DNA from: Cycas panzhihuaensis
Lineage: Eukaryota > Cycadophyta
DNA: 64,000 nucleotides
Direction of reading: 5' to 3'
Assembly (NCBI GenBank): GCA_023213395.1
Contig: CM041465.1
Span: 168,089,741-168,153,740, forward strand
Part shown: piece after piece, positions 12,660-25,128 of the stretch
How the letters are laid out: each line of letters begins with the position of its first letter
Numbering within the stretch: position 1 is the first letter of the stretch
The notes under the pieces: generated by a model
The model's database searches: none
What the model saw: the letters and a program-made list of their open reading frames with translations, nothing else
What the model was told of the DNA's origin: nothing
Translations under genes and position numbers: made by a program

Positions 12660-13130
12660 GGTGTCAGCTAGTTATTTAGCAACCACCATCCCCTTCTTCA
12701 ATTTCTTGTTAACAATTTAGAGATCAAAATCCTGAAGGAGGATGGCCCACTTGCCATTCCTACCTATTAAGTTAGATCAAGTTAACAAATACCTCAAGGG
12801 ATCAGATTTGATGATCACTCGAGTAGTGTTTCTAAGCAAGTAGTACCTAAACTTCTTGGTGGCATGCACCAAGGTGAGACACTCCTTCTTAGCAAGGGAG
12901 TAGTTAAGCTCAACAACAACTAGGGTATAACTAATAAAGTATATGGCTTTCTCAGTTCTCAAGTCATCCTCTTGGGCGAGCATGGCCCTCAATGACTCAT
13001 CAGTGGCTGAGGTATAAAGGATGAATGATCTGTCGAAGAGAGAGGGCACCAAAGTCAGGGTAGAAGCCAAGGCTCTTTTGAGCTCCTTAAAGGCTTCTTG
13101 GGCCTTCAAAGATCAAATGAATAGGGCCCC
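12660..13130 (-). pseudogene. pol RNase H, element 1
   Basis: The RNase H joined to the reverse transcriptase. A long open piece at 13109-12777 shows FILYTSATDESL (first acidic site), LAQEDD, YSLAKKECL and ATKKFRYYLL, all typical of Ty3/gypsy RNase H. It follows RT directly and precedes the integrase on the minus strand. Stops lie on both sides of the open piece. Confidence 0.8.
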
Positions 13131-13975
13131 TTTCTTGAATAGGTTAGTGAGGGGTTTTATGTTTATGGCAAAGTTTACCAAGAAATGCCTAAGAAAGCCT
13201 AATCTACCAAAAAATGACTTGATTTGTCATTGGGTCTTAGGGGGAGGCATGTCAAGGATGGCCTTGACTTTGTCAAGATCAATCAAGATTCCTTATTTTA
13301 AAGTAAGGAAACCAAGGGGTTTTCCATCTATTATGGCAAACATACATTTAAGAGGGTTTTAGCTCATATGGTATTTGTGAGATCAGGTAAAGATAACCCG
13401 CAAATCGCTAGGATGGTGGGCCTTTACGTGTGAGAGGCCCATCATGTCATCCATGAAAACCTCAAGGGTTTTATTAATGAGGTCATAAAAGACAAATTGC
13501 ATCGCCCTTTGATAAGTGGAACTTACATTCTTGAGCCTAAAAGACATTACTTTGTAAGCGAAAGTGCCCTAAAGAGTAGTGAAGGCCATTTTATAATAGT
13601 CTTCGGGAGAGATCTGGATCTGGTTATATCCCGAGAAGCCATCCATTAAGAACATGACTTTGAATCTAGCAGTTTGATCAATGATATAATCGATGAAGGG
13701 AAGATGAAAGTTATCTTTAGGAAATGCATTGTTAATTCCATGAAAGCCAATGCATATCTGGATCGTCCCATTCTTTTTAGCAATAGGAATGATGTTTGAG
13801 ACCCACTTGGGGTAGTCGATGGCAGTGATTAACCCCACATCTAGGAGTTTCTCAACTTCCATCTTCATGGCAGCTAAAATTTTAGGAGGAAAAGGGCAAT
13901 ATTTTTTCCATATAGGGTGAACACCTAGGATGGTAGTGAGGTTGTGGGTGACAATGGAAGGGTATATTCCCATTA
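13131..13975 (-). pseudogene. reverse transcriptase, element 1
   Basis: Ty3/gypsy RT. The open piece 13973-13569 begins with YPSIVTHNL and contains VEKLLDVGLI, YPKWVSNIIPIAKKNGT and LMDGFSGYNQI. The active-site box is VFMDDMMG, with both Asp codons intact at 13446-13451. The usual VDFRDIN motif reads IGFHGIN, so its Asp is lost. The enzyme copies genomic RNA to DNA in the virus-like particle. This copy is interrupted and inactive. Confidence 0.85.
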
Positions 13976-14790
13976 TTTCAGAGTAGTCCGATGTGAAGAT
14001 GTCATGGAATTCCTAGAATAAAAGGGTGTATTCTTTTATTTCATCATAGGAACATTCTACTCCTACCTTGATAACCCTACCAAGAGTAAGGATGATGTCC
14101 TTGGTTGCCCCAATGCACATGGCATTCCCTTCCTCAAAGTGAAGGGGGGCTCGATCAATAGGAGGGGGCGAAGAAGAAGAAGATGGGTTTGGGTCAGCTA
14201 AGGGTGACCCAATGACTAAGATCTTCTAGTGACCAAGTTTATGATGATCAGGAGGGAGATTGGGTGCAAAGCCCACTAAGTGCTCTAGTAAGGCCTCGTC
14301 ATCCTTAAAGTAGTCTATCCCATAGATGATCATACTTTGAGAAGATGAGGGGTGAGGAGTAGGAGGAGCAGTGGGGCCATAGCGATCTATCCACCACTCC
14401 ACGTAGTTGGGAGACTCTTTAGAAGAGTCAGAAGGTGATCTCTTATGATAGGTGATAAGAGGTTCCCTCACCTCATCACTCATGAAGGGCGATGAAGTGG
14501 AAGATGAGGTGATATGGGAAATTGCACGAGATACAGGAGCAATGACGTGTAACTCAAGAGGAGGACTGGGCTCCTCGATAGAAGAGGTTTCAAGTTAGAA
14601 CCTAAAATGAAGAGAGTTCCCCCTATTCATGTTTAGGAGGGATATGGGATGAGGGAGGTCCTCATCCTCGCCATTAGACTCATCATCACTAAACACGGGG
14701 AGGTACCCATAACTCCCTACATGAATAGGGGTAAAACAGATAAGGTTTGAGGAAGAAGGGGAAGGGCCTTCTTTTGGACAAGGCAAACCA
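13976..14790 (-). pseudogene. protease-RT linker of pol, element 1
   Basis: A Ser/Pro-rich low-complexity segment between protease and RT, seen in open pieces 14786-14595 (GSYGYLPVFSDDESNGEDEDLPHP) and 14483-14226 (ending with IDYFKDDEALLEHL and APNLP). Elements 2 and 3 have the same segment. I recognise no domain. It is probably a flexible or RT-preceding extension, as is common in Tat pol. Confidence 0.65.
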
Positions 14791-15640
14791 AGAATGTTGA
14801 TAGAGTAAGCAAAAGCATGGGCGGATGGGCCCTTATCACCCTTTGCCTGGTCACAAACTACTTATCAGGGTTGATGGGATTATTTAGTGGGAGGAGACTC
14901 CTGGGAGACAACCTTCATTTGTCCCTCATAGATGAATTTAAGTTGCCCCTAATGGGACGAGCACACATCTCTTATTTGGTTGAGCCATGGGCATCCTAAC
15001 AAGAGGTTATAGTCCATGTCTACATCAAGGACTACGATATCAACGAGGACAATTTTGTCCTCAAGAATGAGAGGAATAGACACCGATCCCAAGGGTATCT
15101 TTTCGATACCATCATAGCCTTGATAATTCCATGGGATTGGTTTGAGGGCTAATATGCCTAACTCTTACATGATGTGCAAGGGCATAGCATTGATGAAAGA
15201 ACCATTGTCTACAAGAGTCCTTCAAAGGGTGCATTCAGGTGTGTCTATGGATATGGTAAAGGGGTAGTGCCATTGATATTCCCTTTCATCGGTTAGAGGG
15301 AGATCTTTAAGATTGAATAAAATGATGGGTCCGTAGCTTGGGGCAACACCCAAGGCATGAACTAAAGTATCAACCAACCCTAAAGTTTCTAAGAGAATGG
15401 CGTGTTGCTCTAGACATCCATCATAGACATCCCTGTGGCCACAGTGAAGCTTGTTAATGATAGAGAAGGGCTTCCCCTTTGTGATAGGTTGGGGTAGTTC
15501 CCTTCAAAAATCATAATGACTGGGGTACATGAGAATGGTCTTGGGAAGCGGGGGGATCTCTAGAGGATGGATTTCTAGAGGAGGATCAAGATGAGGAGTA
15601 AAAGAAGAAGCTCTAGTTACTTCTTTGGCTACTTGAGACC
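14791..15640 (-). pseudogene. aspartic protease, element 1
   Basis: The retropepsin part of pol. The motif VDNGSFINAMP has its catalytic Asp codon at complement 15207-15209, in place of the commoner D-S/T-G. Downstream the LLGxLWLDQ-type segment, typical for Tat proteases, is alignable with elements 2 and 3. It would cleave the Gag-Pol polyprotein. Many stops. Confidence 0.7.
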
Positions 15641-17963
15641 AGTCAAGGCATATAAGGGTGTGGTCTCAAGCATTTGAATAACCATCTTTCCCTTGTTTTA
15701 GGATCAAGAGGGGGAAGGGTTTTTATGATTGGGGGAATCAGAAGAAGAGGAAGATTTTCTTGCACCGTTCCCTTTAGCTTGTGCAGGGTGAGGGTTAGGG
15801 GATCTTCCTCTATTTTAATTCCCTTTTTACTAAGTATTGTGATCATATTCCCTAGTTTTGGGAAAGGGATTCTTGTGAATGGGTTGGTCTAGGTTGGGTC
15901 TAGATGCTCGTTTAGGGGAGGAGTCACAATGTGGGGTGGCTTTGGGGTACTGAACCCTACATTATAAGTCCTCATGAAAGCATTCCCTATTAATAGAATA
16001 CCACTTCTTCTCTAGGGAAGAGTCCTTCCTTGTTTGAGAGGGTTGGGTATTACCACCCTTGGGAGGTGTAGCTTGAGAAGCTTGATGGATAGGTTTGTAG
16101 GAAGTAGGCAACGAAGGGGCTTGGAGTTTAAGCTTCTTCATTGTATGTTTGAAAGAACATATTATAGAGGTTAAGGGGTCCAAGGTCTTCTCTATCAGAT
16201 GAGATGAAGATCTAAGAGGTTATTGGATTTTGGTATCGCGAGATGGAGGAGGTGCCTCATGCCATTGTGAGGACCTAAGAGGCTTCTTGAGACTTGGTTG
16301 GATCTCAATGGCCTCAAGAGCCAAGCACTTGGCTATGGCAGAGTCACATGTTGTTGCCCCCATCTTAAGGATTTCAACATAGACTTCAAGGTAAAGGGCA
16401 TTGACAAAAAGATTTCTCTTTAACTCCTCGAGCAAGGTTGCCTTCATGGAGTGGAGAATATCATGGAAATATCTCACAAAGTCATGATTCATCTCATCAT
16501 AACCTTGTTTAAGAGACAAGAGGGCCTTTATTCTGCTCTTGAAGGGATGAACTACATCAAAATAATTAATGAATTTGTTAATGAGTTGCTAGAATGAGTG
16601 GATAGAGTGTGCAGGAAGGTGATAAAACCACTTGAGGGCATCGACTTGGAGAGAGAATAGGAAAAGCTTCATTAGAATGTGGTCATATGCCCAATAATCG
16701 ATGCACACAATAGAAAAGCTTCTAGCATGCTCCGTTGGATCTTGAGAGGAGGTCCTATCAAATTTGGGGACCTTAGGAGGGTAAGGTGGTAAGTTAGTTC
16801 TTATCACCTCAATGGATAAAGGAGTTGATTTATAATCCATGAAGGGGCATGCCCTTGATTGGACCATAGGATCAATGAAATATGGAGGAGGAGGTAGGGA
16901 AGGTTGCTCGAATCCCCCTTAGAAGACTTGGTTCATAAGGGGATATGCACTTCTTTCGATTTGATGGGAGGAAACAAATTCCACATTTGAAGGGATTAGA
17001 AGAGGAGTAGATGGGTACAAGTGACCCATCCCCCCTTAAGGGTATGCCCCTTATTAAAAGGGGGATTAAGAGGGGGCACCTTCGGAGGGGGCTTGCCCTC
17101 CTTGCAAAGGCACCACATAAGAAGGAGTGTAAGAAGATGGGATAGAAAGGTGTGGAACCAGATTTTTCCCATATGGGGTACCTGTAAGTGGTGTGACTCC
17201 ATACAGATGTAAAGGATTTGCTCTATAAACTAGAAGGTGGATCTCCTTACCATGCCCCCATGGTTGGAAAGTATATCTCAGGGGCACATAGGGGGAAGGA
17301 TCCCTAGGTTGAGTTTGGTAATGTGTGTGGTTAGTCCTACATGGCTAGAAGTAGAGGGATATGTGGGTCCCTAAGATCTAATGGGAGGTGGATAGACTAC
17401 AATCAGTTGGGGCATAATTGTTTGGCTAAAGGGAGGTATACTCAACCCAAGTTGGGAAGAGGGTATGCCTTAGGTGGTCCCTAAGGAATATGGACCATAA
17501 GGAGAGGAAGACACAATAAGGGATGCCCTCGTTGTAGGTAAGGAGTCAAACAAGATAAATGTGGCAGTGCAAATGTGGAGGAAGGAAGCACTATGCTTCA
17601 CAAGATGCTATCCAATGACTTAGGACATGATTAGAGGCTAGCCACTTGGAAGCACTAGTTAAGCACTTCCACCACGTCTGCGAGAGAGGTATCCACCTGA
17701 TCATATGAGGTCAAAGGATCCTCATATGAAGTGGACCCCATGGGGTGGTCCTCATGAGGATTGCCACCAAGGTGGTAATACTCTAAGGGAGAAGATGCTT
17801 CCACTTCATGAGTAGAGAGGTGATGGACTTATGGGTGCTCTTGGTTATCCGAGTAGAAGATAGGGTCCTCATCCTCTTGGGTGGGCCTTTGGAAAGAAGT
17901 GGGTGGTTGGTGGGACTTAGAGACATAGGCGTGATATGCCCAATCCGAAGGAAATCCTTCCAT
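15641..17963 (-). pseudogene. gag, element 1
   Basis: Capsid/nucleocapsid gene. The ATG at 17963 starts MEGFPSDWAYHA, 251 bp inside the LTR edge; elements 2 and 3 have the same start 258 bp inside. A long Ser/Pro-rich N-terminal part is followed by the retrotransposon gag domain (16867-16220; PPKVPKFDRTS, VDALKWFYHLPAHS, FVRYFHDIL, EVYVEILKMGA), then a Lys-rich linker. The knuckle at about 16030-15990 has lost its first Cys (WYSINRECFHED, where elements 2 and 3 have WC). Interrupted throughout. Confidence 0.8.
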
Positions 17964-18196
17964 GATCGATTCAAAATCTGACGATAGAAGAGGATAGTAA
18001 GGGGAGTCTTCCAGCGAAGGAGGGAGGCCTTATAACCGACGAGAAAATCATTTTATACAAGTCTTTCCTAAGGGTTGGAAGAAAAAGAGATGGTAAAATG
18101 ACAAGTAATGGGGGCTTTCCAATGAATCGATGAGAGCTACCAAAAGATACGTAGCACCAACAGATCAAGGAAAATGATAGATCCCCTACTGACAAG

Positions 18197-18214
18197 TCCC
18201 CAGTATGGTCACCA
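18197..18214 (-). promoter_or_regulatory. primer-binding site, element 1
   Basis: The minus strand reads TGGTGACCATACTGGGGA one base inside the 5' LTR, identical to the site in element 3. It is the docking site for the tRNA that primes minus-strand synthesis. It resembles TGGCGACTC-x-GCTGGGGA sites of other Tat elements as I remember them. I do not assign the tRNA. Confidence 0.75.
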
Positions 18215-18451
18215 GCGGAATTGCATCTCTAGGGGTCACTAGGTTGGAAGAGATCAGCCCAACATAACTAACAACTTTATGGCTAATGATCTACAAGGAT
18301 AAAGAAGAATGATCACTGGCAAAGGGCATCCATGCATTGAAAATGTAGGTTCAAGGACCCACAAATGGTACATAAACTACCTTCTAGATAAACACCTCTC
18401 TATTTGGAGGTGGGACAAAAGAGGGATCTCCTCAATTGGTTGAGTAACCTC
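18215..18451 (-). repeat. element 1 5' LTR, inner 237 bp
   Basis: The LTR 3' end beside the primer site. It stops at ACCTC, where element 2 is inserted, and resumes at 35607. The uninterrupted sister sequence is in the 3' LTR near 3363-3385 (GTAACCTCTAAAAGGG). Confidence 0.85.
18447..18451 (+). repeat. target site duplication of element 2, left
   Basis: ACCTC before the element 2 5' LTR is repeated at 35602-35606 after its 3' LTR. The empty site in the sister LTR has one copy. Confidence 0.9.
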
Positions 18452-21273
18452 AGTTTCCCAACTACCGGGAATGGGTATGGACATGTTAACTCATGTAAGC
18501 ACAAGTATACTTCTTCCTTTTCACCTTTATTGTTTCTTTAGAAAGGTAGATAGAAGCATTGCCTCATGGCATGATTGACTGTCGCATTTGAGTGATCATC
18601 TTGCATCCATTACTTGATCATGCTGCTTGTCATATTTTTAGCCTATGACAACCTGTGAGACCTACCTCTCCACGAGACAGGCTTTCTCATGGTGCTCTAC
18701 GACCCTCCACGCCACCTCCACATCACCCCAAGCCTCACTTAACTTGTGTGATCTGCTCACTCCTTGATCTTGCATCCCTTTCATAGCATTTCTGAGGACC
18801 TTAACTCCTAATGTCTTATTTGGTCTAGCCCACATGTCACCTGGACTATCCCTAGCCACCTGGATAGGAGGATCAGCCCTTCCTAAACCTATCACATCTC
18901 CATTTAGGGTTCTCTGAACCCTGGCCATTACTATTTTAGCATTCTAGTCTCATACCGCTATAAACTAAGCGGTACCACAAAGTTTACCATGGTGCGATTG
19001 TTGTACTTTATTTTTTTTTATCTGCCATGGCAATTCTCACTTTTTTCACAGAACTCCCATGTGGATAAGTTACCAACTCGGCCCTACCTAAACCTTAATC
19101 ACTCGATTAGGGTTAGGATGGGTATATATCCCCAAAATTACCCCATTTCATATCTCTTAGCTCTCCAACAACACTTTCTACTACTGTAATTCTACTCTCT
19201 TCTTCCTCTCTTTCATAGGTATGCCTGTAATGCTGGTGTTTCTTGCCATTCTAGCATAGGATTCACCTGCATCATCTCTGTCACGTGGTAGAAAACTCTC
19301 CACCAAGCATTTCCAAGTGAGATCTCCATGTTTATCCTTCAGTTCCACCTAGCAAGTGTCTTCTACAGCTCCACTTTGGCAAGTACCCTGTAAACCTTAT
19401 AGGACCTACCCTCTTCCACTATTTGTAGGGGTAGGTCTGCCCCTAACACATCCCAGTAGGTACCCCTTACCTTGGTTTTATATTTCAGCACAGGTTTACT
19501 CCATTAGAGCTTGTTTAAAAGTATACTTTCTTCCCTTTTTTGTCTTTTTGTTATAAAAGGGATTGCTCTTCCTTGTGTTTGGCTTCAATACCTTAGTCTT
19601 CCTCCCATTCTCTGCTAGTTTCTCTCAAGAAATCTGTGGGAGAGGGTCCATAAGGATAGGGTGAAGGGAGTAAGGTAGGATCCATCCCATTTAGATCTAC
19701 TCCCCAAGGGCAAACCCCTTCCCATCCTTCCTCTCTTTCTCCCGTGCTTTCCTTGACTAAACTAAGGGTTGGTGAGATCCAAGCCTGCACTAGATATTAG
19801 TGTATGTAGCCCTTGCTACACTGATTCTAGGCCTACACGCTCTCTCTTTGGGCCCTCTTTATGCCCCTAATGTTATCCAGCACCCATTCAGAACTTTGGC
19901 AAGACCTGTATGGCAATTCGCTGCCCATAACGACTCCGCTACTTAGGCATATCTTCCACGTCCTGCAACATTCATTCATGTGCTTGTTGGCTGCTCATAG
20001 GCTATCACATAACCATCATCCTTTTGTATTCTGAGGCTGCATGGAGGTCCACTTGTGGGGGGTTTTGCCATCCTAAGGCTAGCCTTCCTTTCTTGCTTGG
20101 TATATATTGTTTTTTGTCTTTTGAGGAGAGCAGAGTTGATTGTAGTAGTAGTTCCACTAATTTAAGATATAAAATTTTAGCATTTATATTATATCATTGC
20201 CTATGTAGTATCTTACATCTTGGCATCTCGTTCTAGGAAGGGAAAACCCTTTGTGATTGCAGGTTTGTAGTAGCGGTTGTGAAGAGTAAGAATGTATGAC
20301 TCGAGGTAAGTCTTCACCCTTCTTTTCTCTTTTATCTTTTTCGTTTCTTTGTATGTTTTTAGCTTTCTTTGTTTTCCCACTTCGTTTTGTCCTTTGTATG
20401 GGGAAGGTAAGGAAGCCCCTATTTCATTTCTGCTCCAACTATGGATATACATCAACTACGGATGAGAGGGCATACGTTATGTGTAAGCGAGGTTCCCCGT
20501 CAACTGCTTCACTTCTTGGGTATGCATCATCTCTCTCCTTCCACCCCCTTCTTTTTTGTGTTCTTATTAGGCATCTATTGTATTTGTATAATAAGTCACA
20601 CAAAGATCAAAAGGGTAATAAACCAATTACTTGTATTTATCTTGCATATGCGTGTTGCACATTTGTTTTTGTAGGAAAGGAATATAATAGGGATTTCACT
20701 TTCCCCCCTTTTCTACCTAAACTAAAAGCACCCCATAGTTGCATTTCACTTTAGCATGCATGCTTGAATGCACACAAAACACTTGTTTCCCATTTTTTTC
20801 TTTGTTTTTTATCTTTGAAAAGGAAAAGAGAGAGAGGAAGCGTATCTCTTAGTCACCCTTTTTGATATTCATTTCTTTGGTTAGATTCACGTTAGGCTAA
20901 TTAGCCTAAGGGAAGCCTATCCACACTTGTCTTAGGCCCTTGCCTATTGTACCCTATCTTACGTTCCTTTGCCATAGGAACCCCTCCTTTGCAGGTCTCT
21001 CCTTCCCCCTTCCGACCATCCAAGGGTAGGAGGACCTTACCCTTTGGGACTATCTGAGATACCCCTGTGTGTATCTCTCATCTCAGAACTGAAAGCGAAA
21101 GCTATTCCAAGGAAGTTAGGCACCATTCATGGGTCCTAAACTCTCACTCCAGCACACAGATGCCCTGTGTGGTGTATCCTTCTGCTTATAGGATCCCATC
21201 CATACCCCAGCATTAGCTATTAACCACCTCAATCCTTACTAAGCGTAGTGACCATCCTGCAAATGTGATTCCA
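18452..21273 (+). repeat. element 2 5' LTR
   Basis: 2822 bp. It starts AGTTTCCC (sister LTRs start TGTTTCCC, so the first base is mutated) and ends TGATTCCA. It contains the palindromic module (18955-18996), a TATA box (19122-19129), and the conserved donor-like AAG|GTAAGGAAGCCCC (GT at 20407). A second good donor-like G|GTAAGT lies at about 20306. The leader after the TATA box is therefore over 2 kb. Short open frames such as 20296-20754 are not conserved among LTR copies. Confidence 0.9.
19122..19129 (+). promoter_or_regulatory. LTR TATA box, element 2
   Basis: GGATGGGTATATATC lies 670 bp into the LTR. The same context occurs in the 3' LTR (TATA about 33512-33519) and in element 3 (TATAAAT at 48214). 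This is the likely sense promoter for gag-pol RNA. Confidence 0.75.
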
Positions 21274-21274
21274 C

Positions 21275-21292
21275 TAATGTCCATACTAGGGA
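21275..21292 (+). promoter_or_regulatory. primer-binding site, element 2 (decayed)
   Basis: TAATGTCCATACTAGGGA one base after the LTR end, a mutated form of the TGGTGACCATACTGGGGA found in elements 1 and 3. Confidence 0.7.
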
Positions 21293-21531
21293 CCTGCCCG
21301 TAAGGGATCTAGTCTTTATCTCTTCCTATTAGTGCTACTACATCTTAGTAGCTTTCACATTTTCTCTTTTTTTGTTGGGCAACCCCCAATGCATACTTTG
21401 TATTTATCTTCCTCTTCTAGCACATTGGTGAGTTTTGTATGCGACGCTTCTCATGTTGCCTACCAGGTTTGCCCCCATTGTTAGAAGATCCCACATATAG
21501 CCTCCTTCCATCATCGAATTCTGATTCGACA

Positions 21532-23600
21532 ATGGAATGATATCCTTCAAATTGGGCATATAATGCCTTTGCTTTTGGAGCCCATGAGTTTCCCACATCT
21601 TTCCCAGGGTCTGCCTAAGAGGGTGATGATCTTATCTACTATCTGGGTGATCAATAACACCCACTTGATGTCCATCCCTCCACTCATGGAGTAGAGGGTC
21701 TGTCTTCTCTTGAGATCCATCACCCAGGTGGTGATTCTTATGAGGAGCATCCTAAGGGGTCCACTTCATTTGAGGTCCCATCCACCTCTTACGATTAAAT
21801 GGATACCCCTTTCATCGATGCGGTTGAAGCCCTTAATGAGTGTTTTTGTGCTACTCACCTTTAACCACGTCCTAGGTGGTTTGAAGATGCCTTGTGCTAT
21901 GGGGCACCTTCCTCATTCGTGCCTGCCCCACCGTCTTCATCCACATCTACACCTTCTATAACAAGTAATCCATTTGTATTAATGCATCTATCCTGTCCAA
22001 TTCTAACATCTACTTTAGGGACGTCCATTATGCTTCCTACTTCTCTTCACAGTCCCAACTTTTCTAGGACCTCTCGCGGTGTGGCTTTCTCCCAACTTGG
22101 GGTTAATATGGCTCTCCCTAGACAAGAAAATGCCACTTCCAAATGTGGCATGCACATTTCCCATTAGACCTAAGGGTCTTGTTTATGCCTCTACCTCTAG
22201 TCATGTGGGACCCGTTTTCACATACGCCCAGACTCAGTCTAGTGGTCCTTCTTCACGCACTCCCCTGTGCTATACATCTTAGCCTTGGGGGCATGGTAAA
22301 AGGAACCACATTCCTGTTTATGGGGTGAACCCTTTACATCCATATGGGGTTACGCCACCCACAGATGGCCCGTATGGACAAAATCTAGTCCCTCACCCCT
22401 CGTTTCTACCATCTTGTGTAGCTCCTTACATTGCGCCTTCGTAAGGAAGCCCAACTCCTTTTCAAGGTGCCTATCCTCAAGTCCCTTTTCAACAAGTGGC
22501 ATTTTCTCAAGGAGGGATGGGCCCTCTACCCCCATCCATTCCTTGTTCATTGCCTTCTTCATCTTTTGTTGATCCTATGATCAAGGTGAGGGCACATCCC
22601 TTTATGGATTATAGATTGACACCCTTGTCTATTGAGGTGCTAAGGACCAACTTACGACCTTATCCCCCTGAAGTCCCCAAGTTTGATGGAACTTCATCAC
22701 AGGATCCAATAGAGCATGTCCGTAGTTTCTCTATGGCATGCATAGACTAATGGGCCTACGATCACATATTAATAAAACTATTTCCATGATCTCTTCAAGG
22801 CGATACCCTCAAATGGTTCTATCACCTACCCACTCATTCCATCTTCTCGTTCTAGTAACTCATGTATGAGTTCATCAACTATTTTGATGTGGCTCGTCCA
22901 TTTGAGAGTGGAATGAAATCTCTCCTTTTTCTTTAACAAGGTCACGATGAGATGAATCATGACTTTGTGCTGCGATTCCATGACCTCCTCCATTCCACCA
23001 AGGCTACTTTTCCCGAGGAATTAAAGAGGGATATCTTTGTCAATGCATTACGCCTTGAAGTCCATGTGGAAGTCCTTAAGATGGGGGCAACCACATGTGA
23101 TTCCACCATTGTGAAGTGCTTGGCACTTGAAGCTATTGAGATCCAGGATAGACTTAAGAAGCCCCTAAAGTCCTCACAGTGACGTGAGGCACCCCTGCCA
23201 ACCAAAGAAACCAAACTTCAACAATCCACTAGGTCTTCTTCCCACTCAACTGAGAAGACCCTAGACCCACTTACCTCTGCCATACGTATATTTGAACATA
23301 CGATGAAAGAACTTAAACTTCAAGCCCCTTCATCACCTACATCTAAAAACTTAATCCAACAAGCTTCCCAAGCCGCTCCTTCCAAGGGTAGCAACACCCA
23401 GTCCTTTAAGGCAAGGAAATCTGATTCCTCGCTTAAGAAGAAGTGGTGCTTCGTTCATGGAGAATGCTTCCATGGCGATTCACGTTGCCGGGTTCAACAT
23501 CCTAGGGATGCCTTGCAACGTGACTCATCTCTTAAATGAGCCTCAAGGCCCAACCTTGACTAACCTGTCCATAGAGATTCGTTTCCCAAGCATGGAGAGC
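21532..23600 (+). pseudogene. gag, element 2
   Basis: The start is placed at the ATG matching MEGYPLDW of element 3; here codon 3 is already TGA. The N-terminal half is Ser/Pro-rich and rich in stops. The gag capsid domain spans about 22560-23182 (PPEVPKFDGTSSQDP, VRSFSMACID, then past a stop YDH, EVHVEVLKMGATTCDS, CLALEAIEI). The nucleocapsid knuckle at 23447-23488 reads CFVHGECFHGDSRC, spacing CX2HX4HX4C rather than the usual CX2CX4HX4C. It packages the RNA and builds the particle in an intact element. Confidence 0.82.
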
Positions 23601-23704
23601 ATGATCGTAACTCTTAACCAAAGAACAACCAAAACCAGGGAAGATCTCTGAATCCACGCCCTTCACACAGTAAAGGGAAGGGCACGCAGGGTTCGTCTTC
23701 TTCC

Positions 23705-24600
23705 TTGCGTTCCCCAGGCCATCGTACTTCTTCACCTTCGTGGTCCCAGAATAAGAGAAAGAAGGTGATCCAAATGCTTGAGGCCACCCCTTTATATGCC
23801 TTGACTCAGTCTCAAGCCACTAAAGAGGCAACCAACTCCTCTTCATCTGTTCTATATCCTGATCCTCTTCCAGAAACCTCCCTTCCAGAAGTCCCATTAC
23901 TTCCCAAGACCGTTCCTGTTTGTCCAGGTCACTACGACTTTAGGAAAGCCCTTCCTGAACCTACAGTGAAGGGGAAGACCTTTTCTATCATCAATGAGAT
24001 TTGTACCATGGCTGCTGGGATGTCCATTATGGACGTCTTGAGAAATTATCCTGAATAGAGGACACTCCTTTTAGAAGCTTTAGGATTGGGTGATGTGCCC
24101 ATTCACGCTTTGGGTATTACCCAAAGTCATAAGCCCATCATTTATTTCGATCCTAAATACCTTCCTCCTACTTGTGAAAGGGAGCACCCGTGGAACTTCC
24201 CTTTCACCATTACTATCAATACACCTGATTGCACTTTGGGAAGGACCGTTGTCAACAATGGTTGTTTCGTTAATGCCATGCCCTTACGCATCATGCAAGA
24301 TCTTGGTATTTTTGTCTTAGAACCCGTTCCATGGTGATGTCAAGGCTACAATGGTAGAGAGGAGACTCCCTTAGGATCTGTTTTGATCCCTCTTACTCTT
24401 GAGGAAAAAACTGTCCTCGCTGATATAGTAGTCCTCGATGTAGACATCGACTATAATCTCCTTTTGGGTCAACTATGGCTCGATCAGATGGAGGCCTTAT
24501 GTTTAACCCGCTGGGGGAATTCGTTCATGATGGGGAAATGGGGGTTGTTTCTCACAAACTCCCATCTACTAAATAATCTCATCAAACCAACCAAACGAGC
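23705..24600 (+). pseudogene. aspartic protease, element 2
   Basis: The open piece 23705-24058 (PVCPGHYDFRKALPEP) leads to the retropepsin motif near 24251. There it reads VNNGCFVNAMP: the catalytic Asp of VDNGSS (element 3) is Asn, a G-to-A change, so this copy is catalytically dead. It is followed by VVLDVDIDYNLLLGQLWLDQ, the hallmark second half of Tat proteases. It would mature the polyprotein. Confidence 0.75.
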
Positions 24601-25128
24601 CATGGTCATATGAAGGGGGACAAAGGCCCTTCCACCCATGCCTCTACTTGTTCTATCGGCATTCCTGATTCGTCTCATTCTGAAGGAGATCCTACATCTT
24701 CTTCCTCAAACATTACCCGTTTTGCTCCTATTGGTATTGGAAGCTATGGGTACCTTGCCATATTTAGCGACGATGAGTTCCATGGCAAGGACGAGGACCT
24801 TCCTCACCCTGTTTCTTTTCTTCGCACTAGTAGGAGACACTCTCCTTATTCTAGGTCCCAACCTAGAAACCCTCCCATTGGAGAGACCGATCATCCCCTT
24901 GTATCGTATGTTATTACTCACATTGATCCATCGATCCTTGAGTCTTCCCCTTCATCACCCCCCATGGCTAATGAATCCATGGAACTTCCTTTTTCCCCTT
25001 ACAAGGGGCCCCTTCTCGACTCCTCCATGGAGTCTCTTGGGGATGTTAGGTAGTCTGCCGATCACCGTGGTCCTGTTGCTCCCACTTCCTCTTGTGCCTC
25101 ATCTATTCGAAGTAAGGTCATCCACAGG
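24601..25128 (+). pseudogene. protease-RT linker of pol, element 2
   Basis: Open piece 24610-25053, rich in Ser, Pro and His with an acidic patch (GSYGYLAIFSDDE, GKDEDLPHP). Homologous to 53630-54160 in element 3. No domain recognised. The overlapping 197-codon frame 24638-25231 is a shadow frame. Confidence 0.65.

Noticed and set aside
20296-20754. 152-codon open frame in the element 2 5' LTR
   Set aside because: The partner LTR (34630-35040) and the element 3 LTR do not keep it, and it crosses the conserved donor-like site.
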